A program made the position numbers and the translations under genes. Shown here one piece after another: positions 42,798 to 51,885 of a stretch of 64,000 nt of DNA. The notes beneath the pieces are model-generated. The model was given only the letters and a program-made list of their open reading frames with translations. It had not been told where the DNA came from and ran no database searches. Numbering within the stretch: position 1 is the first letter of the stretch; each line of letters opens with the position of its first letter. The DNA is taken from the NCBI GenBank assembly GCA_964648295.1, contig CAZYNH010000002.1:248001-312000 (forward strand), written 5' to 3'. Origin of the DNA: UBA4055 sp964648295 (lineage in GTDB: Bacteria; UBA4055).

Positions 42798-44207
42798 ATG
42801 CTGAAACAGACATTAAATACCAAAACAGAGCTCGGAACCAGGCTTGAACCGGCCGTTATTCTCAGATCGGCCCTTCTGGAGCTTCCGGTAATCAACCTTG
42901 AAGAGAGGATAAGGGAGGAGCTGGAGGAAAATCCGTTCATCGAGGCGACTGACGGGCTAGAAATTGCTGAGGAAGGCAGCGAAACTCAGAAGCAGAACGA
43001 TGAGGAGAAGAAGGAAAGCGAGTTCATTGAGCTTGTGAAAACCTTCTCCGATTATGATGAGGAATATACCGAGGAATTTATTGACGAGAGCGACGAGAGG
43101 GAGTTCCAGCAGGCTGAAAAGCGGACACTTAGGGATTCTCTGTACGATCAGGCTCAGGAGAATTTCTTTTCCGAGACCGAAAGCGAAGTCGCGTCATATA
43201 TAATCGACAACCTCGACGAGGACGGTTATTTCAGGGTGGATATGGAACTTGTCAAGAACGAGTTCCCGGATGTGGAGGAAAGAACGATCCTGAGGGTATT
43301 AAGGACGATACAGCGGTTCGAGCCGACCGGAGTGGCGGCGAGGGACACAAGGGAATGCCTGATCGTTCAGCTCAAATCGCGCGAGCTTTACCTTGAGGAC
43401 ACTTTCATTGTCCTTCGCGACCACTATGACGACCTGGTCAACAAGAGATATTCCGTCATTATGAAAAAGACCGGCATATCGCAGGAGCAGATGCAGGAGA
43501 TAATAGAAGAGGTAAGGTCGCTAAATCCCAAGCCCGGGTCGTCAAAGACCGCTGAGCTGTGGGAAAGCGCCGACGAGTATACAGGTATAACGCCGGACTT
43601 CATTGTTCAGGAAATAGATGGCAGATTCGAGGTAATACTGAACAACGCCTCCGTTCCCAACCTTTCGATAAACAAGAAATTCGAGGAGATATATCTTTCA
43701 AACAATCCTGACGCGGTGGCCAAGGATTATGTAAGAAAAAAGATCGAGTCGGCAAAATGGTTCATCAATGCCGTCCATCAGAGAAGAGCTACGCTGAAAA
43801 AAGTAATGGAATCCATCGTAAAACTACAGCACGACTTCTTTCTTTACGGACCGGAGAAGATAAAACCGATGATATTGAAGGATGTGGCGGATGACATTCA
43901 GATGGACATAGCTACTGTCTCGAGATCGGTAAAAGACAAATATGTTGACACCGATTTTGGTGTTTATGAGCTCAAATACTTTTTTTCCGAAAGGTCCGCG
44001 ACAGCGGACGGCGAAGATGTCTCCACCCGCATTGTCAGGGAGCGAATCAGGGACATAATCACACTTGAGGACAAGCGTAAGCCGCTCTCCGATCAGATAA
44101 TATCCGACCTTTTGACCGAGGAGGGCTATACAGCCGCCAGACGCACCGTCCAGAAATACCGCGAGCAGATGGATATTCCGCCGGCCAGGCTCAGGAAAGA
44201 GCTGTAA
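42798..44207 (+). CDS. rpoN: RpoN, RNA polymerase sigma-54 factor
   Basis: 469 residues. An activator-interacting N-terminus with unusual sequence (Region I less glutamine-rich than normal), an acidic region II (about 50-110), the core-binding domain, and the DNA-binding part ending in the RpoN box ARRTVQKYRE. It needs bacterial enhancer-binding proteins, none of which is in the window. Last gene of the plus-strand operon; it converges on msrBA with three bases between stops. Confidence 0.95.
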   Translation: MLKQTLNTKTELGTRLEPAVILRSALLELPVINLEERIREELEENPFIEATDGLEIAEEGSETQKQNDEEKKESEFIELVKTFSDYDEEYTEEFIDESDEREFQQAEKRTLRDSLYDQAQENFFSETESEVASYIIDNLDEDGYFRVDMELVKNEFPDVEERTILRVLRTIQRFEPTGVAARDTRECLIVQLKSRELYLEDTFIVLRDHYDDLVNKRYSVIMKKTGISQEQMQEIIEEVRSLNPKPGSSKTAELWESADEYTGITPDFIVQEIDGRFEVILNNASVPNLSINKKFEEIYLSNNPDAVAKDYVRKKIESAKWFINAVHQRRATLKKVMESIVKLQHDFFLYGPEKIKPMILKDVADDIQMDIATVSRSVKDKYVDTDFGVYELKYFFSERSATADGEDVSTRIVRERIRDIITLEDKRKPLSDQIISDLLTEEGYTAARRTVQKYREQMDIPPARLRKEL

Positions 44208-44210
44208 GAA

Positions 44211-45137
44211 TTAGAACCTCTTGACTTTACCGTGGCAGTAGGGCGTGCTGCCTTTATTATCGTAGTAATTTTGGTGATAATCCTCCGCCGGATAGAATTC
44301 TGTAGCTTTTAAAATCTTTGTGGCTGTCTCAAAACCTTTTGACTCCAGGATGCCTATTAGCTTCTCTGTCGCGGCTTTTTCCTCATCATTATCGTAGAAA
44401 ACGACGGATTCGTACTGAGATCCGATGTCAGGCCCCTGCCCGCCTTCCTGCGTGGGATCGTGTATCTCGAAAAACTCTCTCGCTATCGTCTCAAAATCTA
44501 TCTTTCTGTTATCGTAAAGCACTTCGACAGCCTCATAATGCCCGGTCGTTCCCGTACAGACCTGTTTATAAGTCGGATTCTTCACATGACCGCCCATATA
44601 ACCCGAAGTGACCTCAAGTACTCCGTCGAGCTTCTGCATATAGTACTCCACGCCCCAGAAACAGCCGCCTGCAAAATAAGTCCGTTTGACATTTTCAGCG
44701 GGAATAAAGCCTAAAGAGACAGAGTTCACGCAGTGGCGGATATTCTTTACGGTAAGCCCCTCGCCTTCAAACACATGACCGAGGTGTCCTCCGCATTTTG
44801 CGCAGATGATCTCAGTCCGCATACCGTCAGCGTCTTCAACCCTGCTCACAGCTCTGGTAACCTCGTCGTCAAAAGCCGGCCATCCGCATCCCGAATCGAA
44901 TTTATCAGCCGATCTGTAAAGTACCGCACCGCACTGCCTGCATGTATAAAGTCCTTTCTCGGAGAATTTATTGAACTTGCCGGTACCGGGAGCTTCCGTC
45001 CCCTTGTGAATTATCACCCTCTCCTCTTCCGGAGTAAGCTTGTTGTATTTGCCGGTCATATTAAGAGTCTCCTTTTTTTCGCTGTACAGTATGACAAGAA
45101 GCGCTGTTGCCGCTATGATCGAAGCGATGTATTTCAC
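44211..45137 (-). CDS. msrBA: Exported MsrB-MsrA fused methionine sulfoxide reductase
   Basis: 308 residues. N-terminal hydrophobic helix (KYIASIIAATALLVILYS), then MsrB (zinc CRQC and CAKC, GCGWPAF, catalytic Cys in RHCVN), then MsrA (catalytic Cys in GGCFWGVE, plus GGHVKNPTY). The two reduce the R and S forms of methionine sulfoxide. The order B-A is the reverse of the commoner A-B fusion. GTG 45137 with GGAGG five bases upstream is the likely start; a longer frame would run into the efp terminator. The helix suggests periplasmic repair. Confidence 0.9.
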   Translation of the reverse strand: MKYIASIIAATALLVILYSEKKETLNMTGKYNKLTPEEERVIIHKGTEAPGTGKFNKFSEKGLYTCRQCGAVLYRSADKFDSGCGWPAFDDEVTRAVSRVEDADGMRTEIICAKCGGHLGHVFEGEGLTVKNIRHCVNSVSLGFIPAENVKRTYFAGGCFWGVEYYMQKLDGVLEVTSGYMGGHVKNPTYKQVCTGTTGHYEAVEVLYDNRKIDFETIAREFFEIHDPTQEGGQGPDIGSQYESVVFYDNDEEKAATEKLIGILESKGFETATKILKATEFYPAEDYHQNYYDNKGSTPYCHGKVKRF

Positions 45138-45190
45138 GAACGCCTCCGCTTTTTTATACAAATTAACAAAACCGGGAGCGCCTGTATATG

Positions 45191-45218
45191 ATAAAAGCCG
45201 GAAATTTCCGGCTTTTAT
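45191..45218. terminator. Perfect palindromic terminator after efp
   Basis: ATAAAAGCCGGAAA and its exact complement TTTCCGGCTTTTAT adjoin with no spacer (a few central bases must form the loop). T-rich tails exist on both strands, so it can act in either direction; it lies 18 bases after the efp stop. Confidence 0.8.
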
Positions 45219-45236
45219 CTTTATTTGGATCAATAT

Positions 45237-45791
45237 TTATCTTCCTACGTACTCGCCGGTTCTCGTGTCGATCTTGACAACATCGCCGATATGGCAGAAG
45301 ATAGGCACGTTGGTGATAAGTCCTGTCTGCATTTTGGCTTCTTTCAGGACTTTACCGCCGGTGTTGCCCTGAACTGCGGGCTCAGTGTATTCGATAGCGA
45401 GTTCGACCTGCTGCGGAAGCTCGATACTAATAGGTTTTTCGTTATAAAGAAGAACATCAATGACTTCCTCCTCTTTTAAATAAAGCGCGTTGTCGCCCAG
45501 ATACTCTTCAGTAAGCTCAAGCTGCTCATAGGTTTCCTGGTCCATAAAAACGAAAGAATCGCCGTTCCTGTATGAGAACTGCATTTTTCTTCTGTCGAGC
45601 CTTATCTCATCGAGCTTGTCCGTTGCCCTGTAAACAGTTTCGGCTATAGAACCGACCGAAAGGTTTTTCGTTTTCAGTTTCATCGTTGATGCTGAACGGG
45701 CGCCCTTATTATATTCTGCTTTAAGCACGAGCAAAAGTTCGTTGCCGACCTTAATAATATTGCCTGCTCTGAATTCCGATGCTTCCTTCAT
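45237..45791 (-). CDS. efp: Elongation factor P, Arg32 (EarP) type
   Basis: 184 residues, three EF-P domains. Residues 27-34 read YNKGARSA, with Arg at position 32 as in the Pseudomonas-type EF-P (FNKSGRNA), not the Lys34 of the EpmA type. It relieves ribosomes stalled at polyproline. The EarP rhamnosyltransferase gene lies ten bases upstream in the same operon, which supports rhamnosylation of Arg32. Confidence 0.95.
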   Translation of the reverse strand: MKEASEFRAGNIIKVGNELLLVLKAEYNKGARSASTMKLKTKNLSVGSIAETVYRATDKLDEIRLDRRKMQFSYRNGDSFVFMDQETYEQLELTEEYLGDNALYLKEEEVIDVLLYNEKPISIELPQQVELAIEYTEPAVQGNTGGKVLKEAKMQTGLITNVPIFCHIGDVVKIDTRTGEYVGR

Positions 45792-45801
45792 TGTGACTCC
45801 T

Positions 45802-46917
45802 TTATTTCAATTTTTTGTCTTCTTTCAAAGAACGGGCGAAAAATAATAAATTATTTATTAAATTGCAATTCTTTATTAGAAATTCGCTCGAAGAAATGTT
45901 GTATAGTCCGAATGATTCGATATTTTGAAGCATGAATAGAGCGCTGTCATCAATTGTTTCGGTGTTCCGGTCGTTGAATTTAAGCATATAGGACGAATAC
46001 TGTCTGAACACCTCTTTGTCTGAAAAGAATCTTTTGAGATACTCGAGGAAAGCTTTTACCTTAACGAGCTGGTAATTGTCTTTCTGTTGATAAGCATGCC
46101 AGACAAAAGGTTTTTTTGAAAGACAGGCTCTTGCCCAGGAATCTTCACCGCGGACAAAATTCAGATCGCAAATTTTTAAGAGCGCATCATACTCGGTCTG
46201 ATGGAGAAAGCCGGAGTTTATTAACTTTACATTATCAGGTACTGCATCGGGTTTACTTATACTTTCCCGGCTTTTCTCTCCAAATATTATCAGGCTGAAT
46301 TTCTTTCCGGTGCTTTTAAGATCGGAAAAAAAGCGGGAGAAATCGTGTTCGTAAGTAAAAACAGAGATCATTAAGCTCTCGTTGTCCACTCTGAACAGTT
46401 TTTCAAAATACTTCCGTTTTTCTTTCAGTTCTCCTTCATTAAGTTCTCTATCCTGTAATATCCCGCCTGAATTTACCGTAAACCCCGGCATAAAAAAATA
46501 TTTTTTGGCCTTCCTGCCGGTCAGTGATTCTTTTAAATGGACACCCTCTATCCATTCCTCGGCTGACAGGTGATCAATATTTATTATCAGGCAGTCAGAT
46601 CCGATAGCTTTTTCGTAATAGGCTTCAGGAATACGGCAGGCGAAAGCCTCAATTACAAGCCCCGGTATTTCATAACCGTTAACGAATTTCTCAGTCAGGA
46701 TATTGTAGGAAATAAATCGTATTCCGCCTGCTGTCTGATCTTCTTTTTTATGGATTATACCGGCACCTATCGCGGAAAAAGCTTCAAGTCCGTTCGTGAA
46801 GACCCTTATATCCGAATCAGGGAGCTCTTTTTTTAGAGATCTTGCAAGCCTGTATGTAACTCCCGCGTCACCAAAATTGTCAATGACATCGCAAAAAATA
46901 TCAATACTCCCGAACAT
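45802..46917 (-). CDS. earP: EarP, EF-P arginine rhamnosyltransferase
   Basis: 371 residues. Begins FGSIDIFCDVIDNFGDAGV, with Asp13 and Asp17 at the positions reported as essential in EarP, and the C-terminal lobe has FVRGEDSWARA, the nucleotide-sugar-binding Arg/Glu segment. EarP transfers rhamnose from dTDP-L-rhamnose to Arg32 of EF-P. The numbering match supports ATG 46917 over a start six codons earlier. No rml genes for dTDP-rhamnose are in the window. First known from beta- and gammaproteobacteria; less common in FCB-like genomes. Confidence 0.92.
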   Translation of the reverse strand: MFGSIDIFCDVIDNFGDAGVTYRLARSLKKELPDSDIRVFTNGLEAFSAIGAGIIHKKEDQTAGGIRFISYNILTEKFVNGYEIPGLVIEAFACRIPEAYYEKAIGSDCLIINIDHLSAEEWIEGVHLKESLTGRKAKKYFFMPGFTVNSGGILQDRELNEGELKEKRKYFEKLFRVDNESLMISVFTYEHDFSRFFSDLKSTGKKFSLIIFGEKSRESISKPDAVPDNVKLINSGFLHQTEYDALLKICDLNFVRGEDSWARACLSKKPFVWHAYQQKDNYQLVKVKAFLEYLKRFFSDKEVFRQYSSYMLKFNDRNTETIDDSALFMLQNIESFGLYNISSSEFLIKNCNLINNLLFFARSLKEDKKLK

Positions 46918-46918
46918 G

Positions 46919-48763
46919 CTATTTCCCGGCTTCAAGGAAAACTGAATAGCTTACAGGATTTTTAAGACCGGACAAAAAATCGCGGAATTGTGAATATTTT
47001 TCCTTCGGAACTGTCATTTCAGGAATGTAATATTCCACAGAGTAGATATCCGCCTCGCCGTCTTTTATTATATCTGTTCTGATGTAGGCCGTGAGCCCGG
47101 AGCACTCGAATTTCTTTTCTGACGCTTTCAGATTTATCACATCTTTTCCTTCACCGCGGATGATATATCTGTATCGGTTGAATATTTTTGAATTTATTCT
47201 GAGATCGTTCACTCTCTGTTTTAAAGAAACATCAGGCAGGGACTCAAAGGCCGGGACGGAGAAATATGAATATTTATCCTGCTCAATAACCGCTCCGTTC
47301 CTTCTTATAGCAAAATCAACTTTTACGGGTTTAACCAGATCGTCAAAAGAATCGAAGGCGGGTCCTTCGACAAGTTCGGCCGAATTGTCTCTGATCAGCC
47401 ACTGGAAGAAACGCATATTTCTTTCCTCTTCAGGCATTCTTTCAAAAGACCTCATCCAAGAATCGTATCCGCCCCTGTTGATCGAGCTTATTTCCGCTAT
47501 GACATCCTGTTGTTCCGGTACCATGTCATATGTTCTTTCAGCCTGAGGGAGATTTGGATAGGAGTAGTTTACAGGTTCAGGGCGGCTTGGCAGAACTATC
47601 GAGCAGTCATATGTATCGCAGAACCCGAAGGCTCTTGATCTCTCGCCCGGCTTGAACATTTCTCCGTTCCTGTAAACATAGACTTCTTCGATCAAATCTT
47701 TCAGAACAAGTTTCGATGCTTTGGCGGGGAGCTGAGAATATGTACCTGTCAGCCTGAGCGCCGGTTCACATCCTTTTATTCCGGAATGCTCTGCCAGAGC
47801 AATGAAAAGAGCCGTCATTTCTCTTGATGAACCGTATTTCTTGTCAAGTACAAGATCAAGAGGCTCAGGGTTCATATTCATAAGGGAAATATAGCAGTTT
47901 CTTGAATCAAAATTCTGAGAGAGAAATTTATAAATCGCATGGACTTTTTCCTCTTCGGTCTCTATTCCTGCCGTTATTTTTCCGGCAAGCTCTTTAACCC
48001 TGTCTGAAGTCTTGTATTTCAGGATATCTGAAAATTCATTTTGCACATATTCCTTCCAGCCTTTATAGAAGGAGAATATTACCGGAGTGCCTGAATACAC
48101 ATAATCAGGCGAATTAGGTTCGTTCCTGATCAGAGGGCTGTTCGTTATACTCCATTTCAGTTCATTCTTCCCTTGTTTCAACTTAAGATCGGGGTGTGCG
48201 TAATATTTAATTTCCATTCCTTTGGGGTGCCTGATTATTAGATTCTTTTCGAGGTAAGGATTGCTTTCCCTGAAATGCTCGATACCGCTTAAAGGAAGTT
48301 TTCTCGTGCAGGCAACATGATATTCGAGAACTATAAAATAGCCCGGTCCTATCTGAGGGAAACTTATCACTTTTTTCCTGTGCCTGATATATTCCGGAGA
48401 CCATAACGATTCATCCGTATTGAGGTCATAGATCTGGTTTTCCGGAACTTCTATCCTGTTTCCCTCAGGTGTTACCGTCAGGGTCGTTATAAGGTCCACT
48501 TTTTCAAAATCCGGATCATATTCGATAGAAACATCAGAATACCTGGTCTGACCGGAATAATTCAGTATCTTTTTCACATAGAACACCTTGTGAACATACG
48601 ATCCGTCTTTACCGATATCATAGATCACCTCAGTGAACACATTTATCGCATTGGCGTCATCGTAAGTGATCTCAGGATCGACTTTCTTTATCAGTTTATC
48701 GATGTCGTAAGAATAGACAGCCAGAGCCGAGAAGATAAGGATCAGGTTTATTATTTTATTCAT
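46919..48763 (-). CDS. DUF3857/transglutaminase-like protein, apparently inactive
   Basis: 614 residues with a signal peptide (to about residue 18). N-terminal DUF3857 domain (about 30-220), a transglutaminase-like core (about 270-400) and a C-terminal beta-domain. The place of the catalytic Cys holds Ser: KYGSSREMTALF. The expected His-Asp partners are not evident either. So it is likely a pseudo-enzyme. AGGAGG precedes the ATG. Its start overlaps its probable paralogue upstream by eight bases, and earP starts just after its stop. Confidence 0.8.
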   Translation of the reverse strand: MNKIINLILIFSALAVYSYDIDKLIKKVDPEITYDDANAINVFTEVIYDIGKDGSYVHKVFYVKKILNYSGQTRYSDVSIEYDPDFEKVDLITTLTVTPEGNRIEVPENQIYDLNTDESLWSPEYIRHRKKVISFPQIGPGYFIVLEYHVACTRKLPLSGIEHFRESNPYLEKNLIIRHPKGMEIKYYAHPDLKLKQGKNELKWSITNSPLIRNEPNSPDYVYSGTPVIFSFYKGWKEYVQNEFSDILKYKTSDRVKELAGKITAGIETEEEKVHAIYKFLSQNFDSRNCYISLMNMNPEPLDLVLDKKYGSSREMTALFIALAEHSGIKGCEPALRLTGTYSQLPAKASKLVLKDLIEEVYVYRNGEMFKPGERSRAFGFCDTYDCSIVLPSRPEPVNYSYPNLPQAERTYDMVPEQQDVIAEISSINRGGYDSWMRSFERMPEEERNMRFFQWLIRDNSAELVEGPAFDSFDDLVKPVKVDFAIRRNGAVIEQDKYSYFSVPAFESLPDVSLKQRVNDLRINSKIFNRYRYIIRGEGKDVINLKASEKKFECSGLTAYIRTDIIKDGEADIYSVEYYIPEMTVPKEKYSQFRDFLSGLKNPVSYSVFLEAGK

Positions 48764-50690
48764 TTTTTCCTCCTACAGCTCCTATCATATACAGGTTGTT
48801 AGCGCTTGAAAGAGACGCAAGTTTTAACTTTAAAGGCAGATAGTGTTCTTTTTTAAAATGTATCAGGGAACTCTCAAAATGATAAGAGACCTCAAGCGTC
48901 TTTCCGTCATTTTTGCTGTTGAGAGAGGTCTTAAAGCCCATAAAATCCAGATCCGCAGGATGCGGTATCGAGACTTCTGATATCTCCCTGTCGAATTCCA
49001 TTATTATTTTTGTGTCCATACTGTATGTTCCGCCCATTTTGAAATCAGATTTTCTTTCATTGAGACCGAAAGTCCTCATCACGCTTCCGTAAAGAAAATG
49101 AATATCCAGTTTTGGAGCTATGAAGGGAATAAAAACATGGTCATCGGTCCTTGTTGCTATCCCGGGTATTCTGACTCTGGCTGTAACAGTTATATCACTG
49201 CTGAAATCTTTCGGATCGGTGTATGTGATATCTTCAACTTCCGCGTTAGAATTAATTCCGGATATGATCCTCGTTAAGAGCGTCCGCGTTTCGTGGTCGG
49301 AGTAATTCGAGAAAATGCTGCGGGCGATCGTGTCTGCAAGACCGTTCACTTTCATCTCGACTTTACCTTCGGCGTCGTCGCCGGAGACCTTAAGGTCGAT
49401 GCTGATCGCGGAATTGTTATCCTCAGGCGGGGAGACAGGCGTAGTTCTCAAAGTCGCGCCTTTTTCGCTCGCGATCAGGTAACTTGAGTCCTCCTCGTAC
49501 TTGGGAAGAAAATCCTTTGTTGTCTCGTCGGTCGGATCAAATATGAACTCCGGGTCACCGTTATCATCATACGAAACAGTGATCGCGTGGTTGAACCATA
49601 CCATCGGCGCTTCAAAGTTCAGCCTGCTCCCCGACGAGATCAGGATGACATCCGATCCGATCCCTGCGAGCCGCAGCATTGCCGTGAGAAGGGCGGCCTT
49701 GTCGCGGCAGACCCCGCCGCGCGTGTCGAATGTAAAAGTCACATCGTGCGGCTCGAACCCCGGCCTGTTCTTCTCCATGTCCACTCCGAGGTATCTTACA
49801 TTACGCGCCACCCAGTAGAACAGGCGAGAAGCTTTCTCCTGCCTTGTCTGAGCGCCCTCGACTATCTCAAGGGCTTTGACCTTCATTTCTTCGCTCGGAT
49901 CCATATGAGGCTTAACGATATTGTAATACCATCTCGAGATGTCCTCCCATTCCTTAACCGATGTTATCCTGATATGGTGATTCACAAAATTCCAGTCCTC
50001 CGAATCGCTTTCCCAGATCAGTCTCTGCGTGTTCTTATTGCTCCATGAATATATTGCTCTTCCGTCTGATACTTTTCTGGTATGATCGTAGGCAATATTC
50101 TTCTTATTAAGTTCGTGGATGTATATTTTTTTCCCCTCGGGCATGTTAAGCTCGAAGTGATCGCTGACATGCGAGGAATAGCTCTCGAAAGCGAAAATGT
50201 CAAAGAAATTACTCTCCATTATCTGTTTCTTAACATATCTAGTGGTCTTTTCATAAACTATATCCCTGTTTTCCAGCCCGGGAAGAGTGCCTGTATAGAA
50301 TTTCGAGTTGTTAGAGTATATGTTGCTCCATCCGGGAGAGTCCTGCCTGATAAGGAATTCCTTCGGATCGAGATCGGTAATCTTCCCGTCAGGTTTTATT
50401 ATTCTGATTGTGTTCACCACAAGCGAATCGTAGTTGACATCTTCGGAATAGAAAACAGAGTTTTCTCTTTTGCCCTCTTCGTTCAGGATTAGACGGTAAC
50501 TCTCCGTGGTTTCATACCCCATGAACTCTTCGTCCAGCATAACAAGTTTGTTCAGAATGTAGACCTCATTGCTGCCGGGAAAATCCGCCTGCTTTACGCC
50601 TGCAAGCATTTCCAGAGCTTTTTCATAAGGAACATATTCGGCATAGACAAGAACAGCAGATACTAGAAGAGCCTCAATAATTTTCTTCAT
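48756..50690 (-). CDS. DUF3857/transglutaminase domain protein, active-site residues present
   Basis: 644 residues. Signal peptide (MKKIIEALLVSAVLVYA), DUF3857 (about 30-220), a transglutaminase-like core with the Cys in RGGVCRDKAALLTAML, His in WFNHAITV and Asp in IFDPTDETT, then a beta-rich C-terminal domain. Exported members of this family are frequent in Bacteroidota-like genomes and may be peptidases or cross-linkers; the substrate is unknown. ATG 50690 has GAGG upstream; an in-frame start ten codons earlier would overlap the divergent promoter. Confidence 0.87.
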   Translation of the reverse strand: MKKIIEALLVSAVLVYAEYVPYEKALEMLAGVKQADFPGSNEVYILNKLVMLDEEFMGYETTESYRLILNEEGKRENSVFYSEDVNYDSLVVNTIRIIKPDGKITDLDPKEFLIRQDSPGWSNIYSNNSKFYTGTLPGLENRDIVYEKTTRYVKKQIMESNFFDIFAFESYSSHVSDHFELNMPEGKKIYIHELNKKNIAYDHTRKVSDGRAIYSWSNKNTQRLIWESDSEDWNFVNHHIRITSVKEWEDISRWYYNIVKPHMDPSEEMKVKALEIVEGAQTRQEKASRLFYWVARNVRYLGVDMEKNRPGFEPHDVTFTFDTRGGVCRDKAALLTAMLRLAGIGSDVILISSGSRLNFEAPMVWFNHAITVSYDDNGDPEFIFDPTDETTKDFLPKYEEDSSYLIASEKGATLRTTPVSPPEDNNSAISIDLKVSGDDAEGKVEMKVNGLADTIARSIFSNYSDHETRTLLTRIISGINSNAEVEDITYTDPKDFSSDITVTARVRIPGIATRTDDHVFIPFIAPKLDIHFLYGSVMRTFGLNERKSDFKMGGTYSMDTKIIMEFDREISEVSIPHPADLDFMGFKTSLNSKNDGKTLEVSYHFESSLIHFKKEHYLPLKLKLASLSSANNLYMIGAVGGKNE

Positions 50691-50716
50691 GAACACCTCG
50701 CAACTGTTTTTGATTA

Positions 50717-50745
50717 ACATTAAGAAATTTCAAGGCGATAAACAA
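50717..50745 (-). promoter_or_regulatory. Possible promoter of the transglutaminase-earP-efp operon
   Basis: Minus strand TTGTTT (50745-50740), 17 bases, TAATGT (50722-50717). A weaker match than its divergent neighbour. Confidence 0.4.
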
Positions 50746-50779
50746 GTATATAATAAATTATTCCTATTAATCATTTTGT

Positions 50780-50808
50780 TTGACATTACTTATGATTTTG
50801 TATATAAT
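50780..50808 (+). promoter_or_regulatory. Perfect consensus promoter, leaderless, of the GT9 gene
   Basis: TTGACA (50780-50785), 17 bases, TATAAT (50803-50808). The ATG of the glycosyltransferase is at 50815, where a start seven bases after the -10 box is expected. No ribosome binding site is present. Confidence 0.75.
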
Positions 50809-50814
50809 TTGGCG

Positions 50815-51885
50815 ATGAAAAAGAGGTGTCTGATATTTTTTACGATAGGAATAGGCGATTCGCTGATGGTCACTCCTGTCGTTGAACAGATAAAGAATTT
50901 TGACGATCTCGAGTTGGAAGCTTTAACAATGAGCCCGCAGGTAACCGATATTATTCAGAACTCGGGTTTTTTTAATAAAGTGCATTTTGTTGATTTCCTC
51001 AACGAAGACATTATAACCTCGGTAAGATCGGTTCTTGAACTTAGAAAGAACAGCTATGATATTTCAATACTGGTCTTCCCTTCGAACAATTATAAATACC
51101 ATCTTGTTCATTACATGATCGGAGCTAAAAAACGATTCGGAATAAGATACACTGTGCGTAACTTTCCCAACCTGAATATACTTTCCGGCAGCCTTTTAAA
51201 AGAGAACAAGTCACTTCATGCCATTGAGCAGAATTTCAGGCTGTTCGAGTTCGCTCTGGAAAGAAAGATCAAGAGGTCAGAAAAGATGACGATAGACCTT
51301 ATTCACACGGACAGAGAGCTCGCTGAAGACTTCATACTGCAGAATTCGCTTAAAGGGAAAGTGCTTGTAGGCATACACGCCGGTAGCGATACGTTTAAGA
51401 ACATGGAAAAGAAAAGATGGAACTGGAGGAAATATGCAGGCCTGATAAAAAGTTTCAGGGACTGCGAAAATATTCATTTCATTCTCTTCGGCGGAAAAGC
51501 GGAGAACAGGCTCAACGAAAGAATATGTTCAGAGGCAGGCAGAAACTGCTCTGTTTTGAAGAACGCATCTTTTTTTCACTCTGCCGCGTTAGTTGAAAAA
51601 TGTTCAGTCTTTGTTTCAGGCGACACCGGCCTCATGCATACTGCATCGGCTCTGAAAGTTCCTGTCATATCAATATTCGGCCCTACAAGTTCCGTTTACG
51701 CCAGGCCTCTCAATGAGGGCAGCGTGGTTGTAAAAAAGGATCACCCCTGCGTTCCGTGCTATGAGTATTCAACATCACCCTTATCCTGCAGTCAGGAAAG
51801 AAAATATAAGTGCCTTGACGATATAACTGTTGAAGAAATTGATGAAATACTAAGGAAAAAATTAGCCCCGGGGATAAATAAATGA
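50815..51885 (+). CDS. Glycosyltransferase family 9 (heptosyltransferase-like)
   Basis: 356 residues from ATG 50815. GT-B fold; the N-terminus MKKRCLIFFTIGIGDSLMVTP has the GIGD turn of GT9, and the C-terminal part has GGKAENRLNE and GDTGLMHTASALKVPVISIFGPT, the donor-binding end. With hldD in the window, ADP-heptose transfer to LPS core is plausible. The frame is open for 42 more codons upstream but these would lie in the promoter. The stop overlaps ackA (ATGA). Confidence 0.86.
   Translation: MKKRCLIFFTIGIGDSLMVTPVVEQIKNFDDLELEALTMSPQVTDIIQNSGFFNKVHFVDFLNEDIITSVRSVLELRKNSYDISILVFPSNNYKYHLVHYMIGAKKRFGIRYTVRNFPNLNILSGSLLKENKSLHAIEQNFRLFEFALERKIKRSEKMTIDLIHTDRELAEDFILQNSLKGKVLVGIHAGSDTFKNMEKKRWNWRKYAGLIKSFRDCENIHFILFGGKAENRLNERICSEAGRNCSVLKNASFFHSAALVEKCSVFVSGDTGLMHTASALKVPVISIFGPTSSVYARPLNEGSVVVKKDHPCVPCYEYSTSPLSCSQERKYKCLDDITVEEIDEILRKKLAPGINK

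Noticed and set aside
45191..45218. Perfect palindrome as a mobile-element end or recombination site
   Set aside because: Its position just after efp and its T-rich flanks fit a terminator; no partner copy in the window.
45138..45233. Longer N-terminus for MsrBA
   Set aside because: The extra codons lie over the palindromic efp terminator; GTG 45137 has GGAGG.
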